Below are positions 21,328 to 21,360 of a DNA stretch of 21,360 nt, one piece after another. Every line of letters begins with the position of its first letter. Position 1 is the first letter of the stretch. Below the pieces are notes generated by a model. The model worked only from the letters and a program-made list of their open reading frames with translations. It made no database searches and was not told the origin of the DNA. A program made the position numbers and the translations under genes. The stretch is from a bacterium (GTDB lineage Bacteria > Gemmatimonadota > Glassbacteria > GWA2-58-10): contig JAJFUG010000060.1 in the NCBI GenBank assembly GCA_021372515.1, positions 1-21,360 on the forward strand. Direction: 5' to 3'.

Positions 21328-21360
21328 TTAGAACCTGATGCCCAGGCTGAAAAGGTGGCT
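21328..21360 (-). CDS. C-terminal end of a probable outer-membrane protein (start outside window)
   Basis: The last 10 codons of a minus-strand gene read S-H-L-F-S-L-G-I-R-F followed by TAA. A C-terminal Phe with alternating hydrophobic residues is the signature for beta-barrel insertion by the BAM complex. The stop is 10 bp from the URO-D-family start. Identity beyond this is not readable. Confidence 0.55.
   Translation of the reverse strand, partial: SHLFSLGIRF

Overview
The window looks like chromosomal DNA from a GC-rich, Gram-negative bacterium. The genes are mostly strongly GC-biased, several proteins carry export or lipoprotein signals, and the right edge holds the last residues of a protein ending in Ser-Leu-Gly-Ile-Arg-Phe, the kind of terminus seen on outer-membrane beta-barrels. 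The mix of housekeeping genes, a Na+/solute symporter, a URO-D-family protein and many palindromic intergenic repeats would fit an uncultured lineage such as one in the FCB superphylum. That placement is inference; no rRNA or marker set is present to fix it.

Layout. The left edge (1-849, + strand) is the 3' two thirds of argH (arginine biosynthesis), followed by a hairpin that probably ends transcription. An IS110-family insertion sequence follows (about 966-2270). It is visibly less GC-rich than its surroundings and has structured non-coding flanks where a bridge RNA would be expected. From 2295 to 17642 every supported gene is on the minus strand. In order of position these are a MurC-like Mur ligase, an 840-bp gene-free tract made of degenerate inverted repeats, a sodium:solute symporter, three small orphan proteins (110, 63 and 60 aa), a membrane protein, a Nudix hydrolase, a SAM methyltransferase, priA, a glycerate kinase, tsaD, a group I cysteine desulfurase, an Rrf2/IscR-type regulator, a TPR lipoprotein and a single-pass membrane protein. 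The right part (17643-21360) holds a STAS-domain protein on the + strand behind a sigma-54-like promoter, an exported SH3-repeat protein (-), a helical orphan (+), a URO-D-family protein (-) and the tail of a probable outer-membrane protein (-).

How the genes work together. Clear transcription units are: Rrf2 regulator > cysteine desulfurase > tsaD (Fe-S/sulfur supply, its regulator, and t6A tRNA modification), from a good -35/-10 promoter; glycerate kinase > priA (11-bp overlap); methyltransferase > Nudix hydrolase > membrane protein (gaps of 58 and 11 bp); single-pass membrane protein > TPR lipoprotein (ATGA overlap); and the outer-membrane tail > URO-D-family protein (10-bp gap, with the ribosome site overlapping the upstream stop). 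Most other genes look like single units.

Nothing here is a clear defence, biosynthetic or CRISPR system. The least explained items are the intergenic repeats: the mosaic inverted-repeat tract at 3822-4606, the GTAG-based REP-like elements at 13328-13462, the putative bridge-RNA flanks of the IS110 element, and a STAS protein that lacks the phosphorylatable serine and sits behind a sigma-54-type site.
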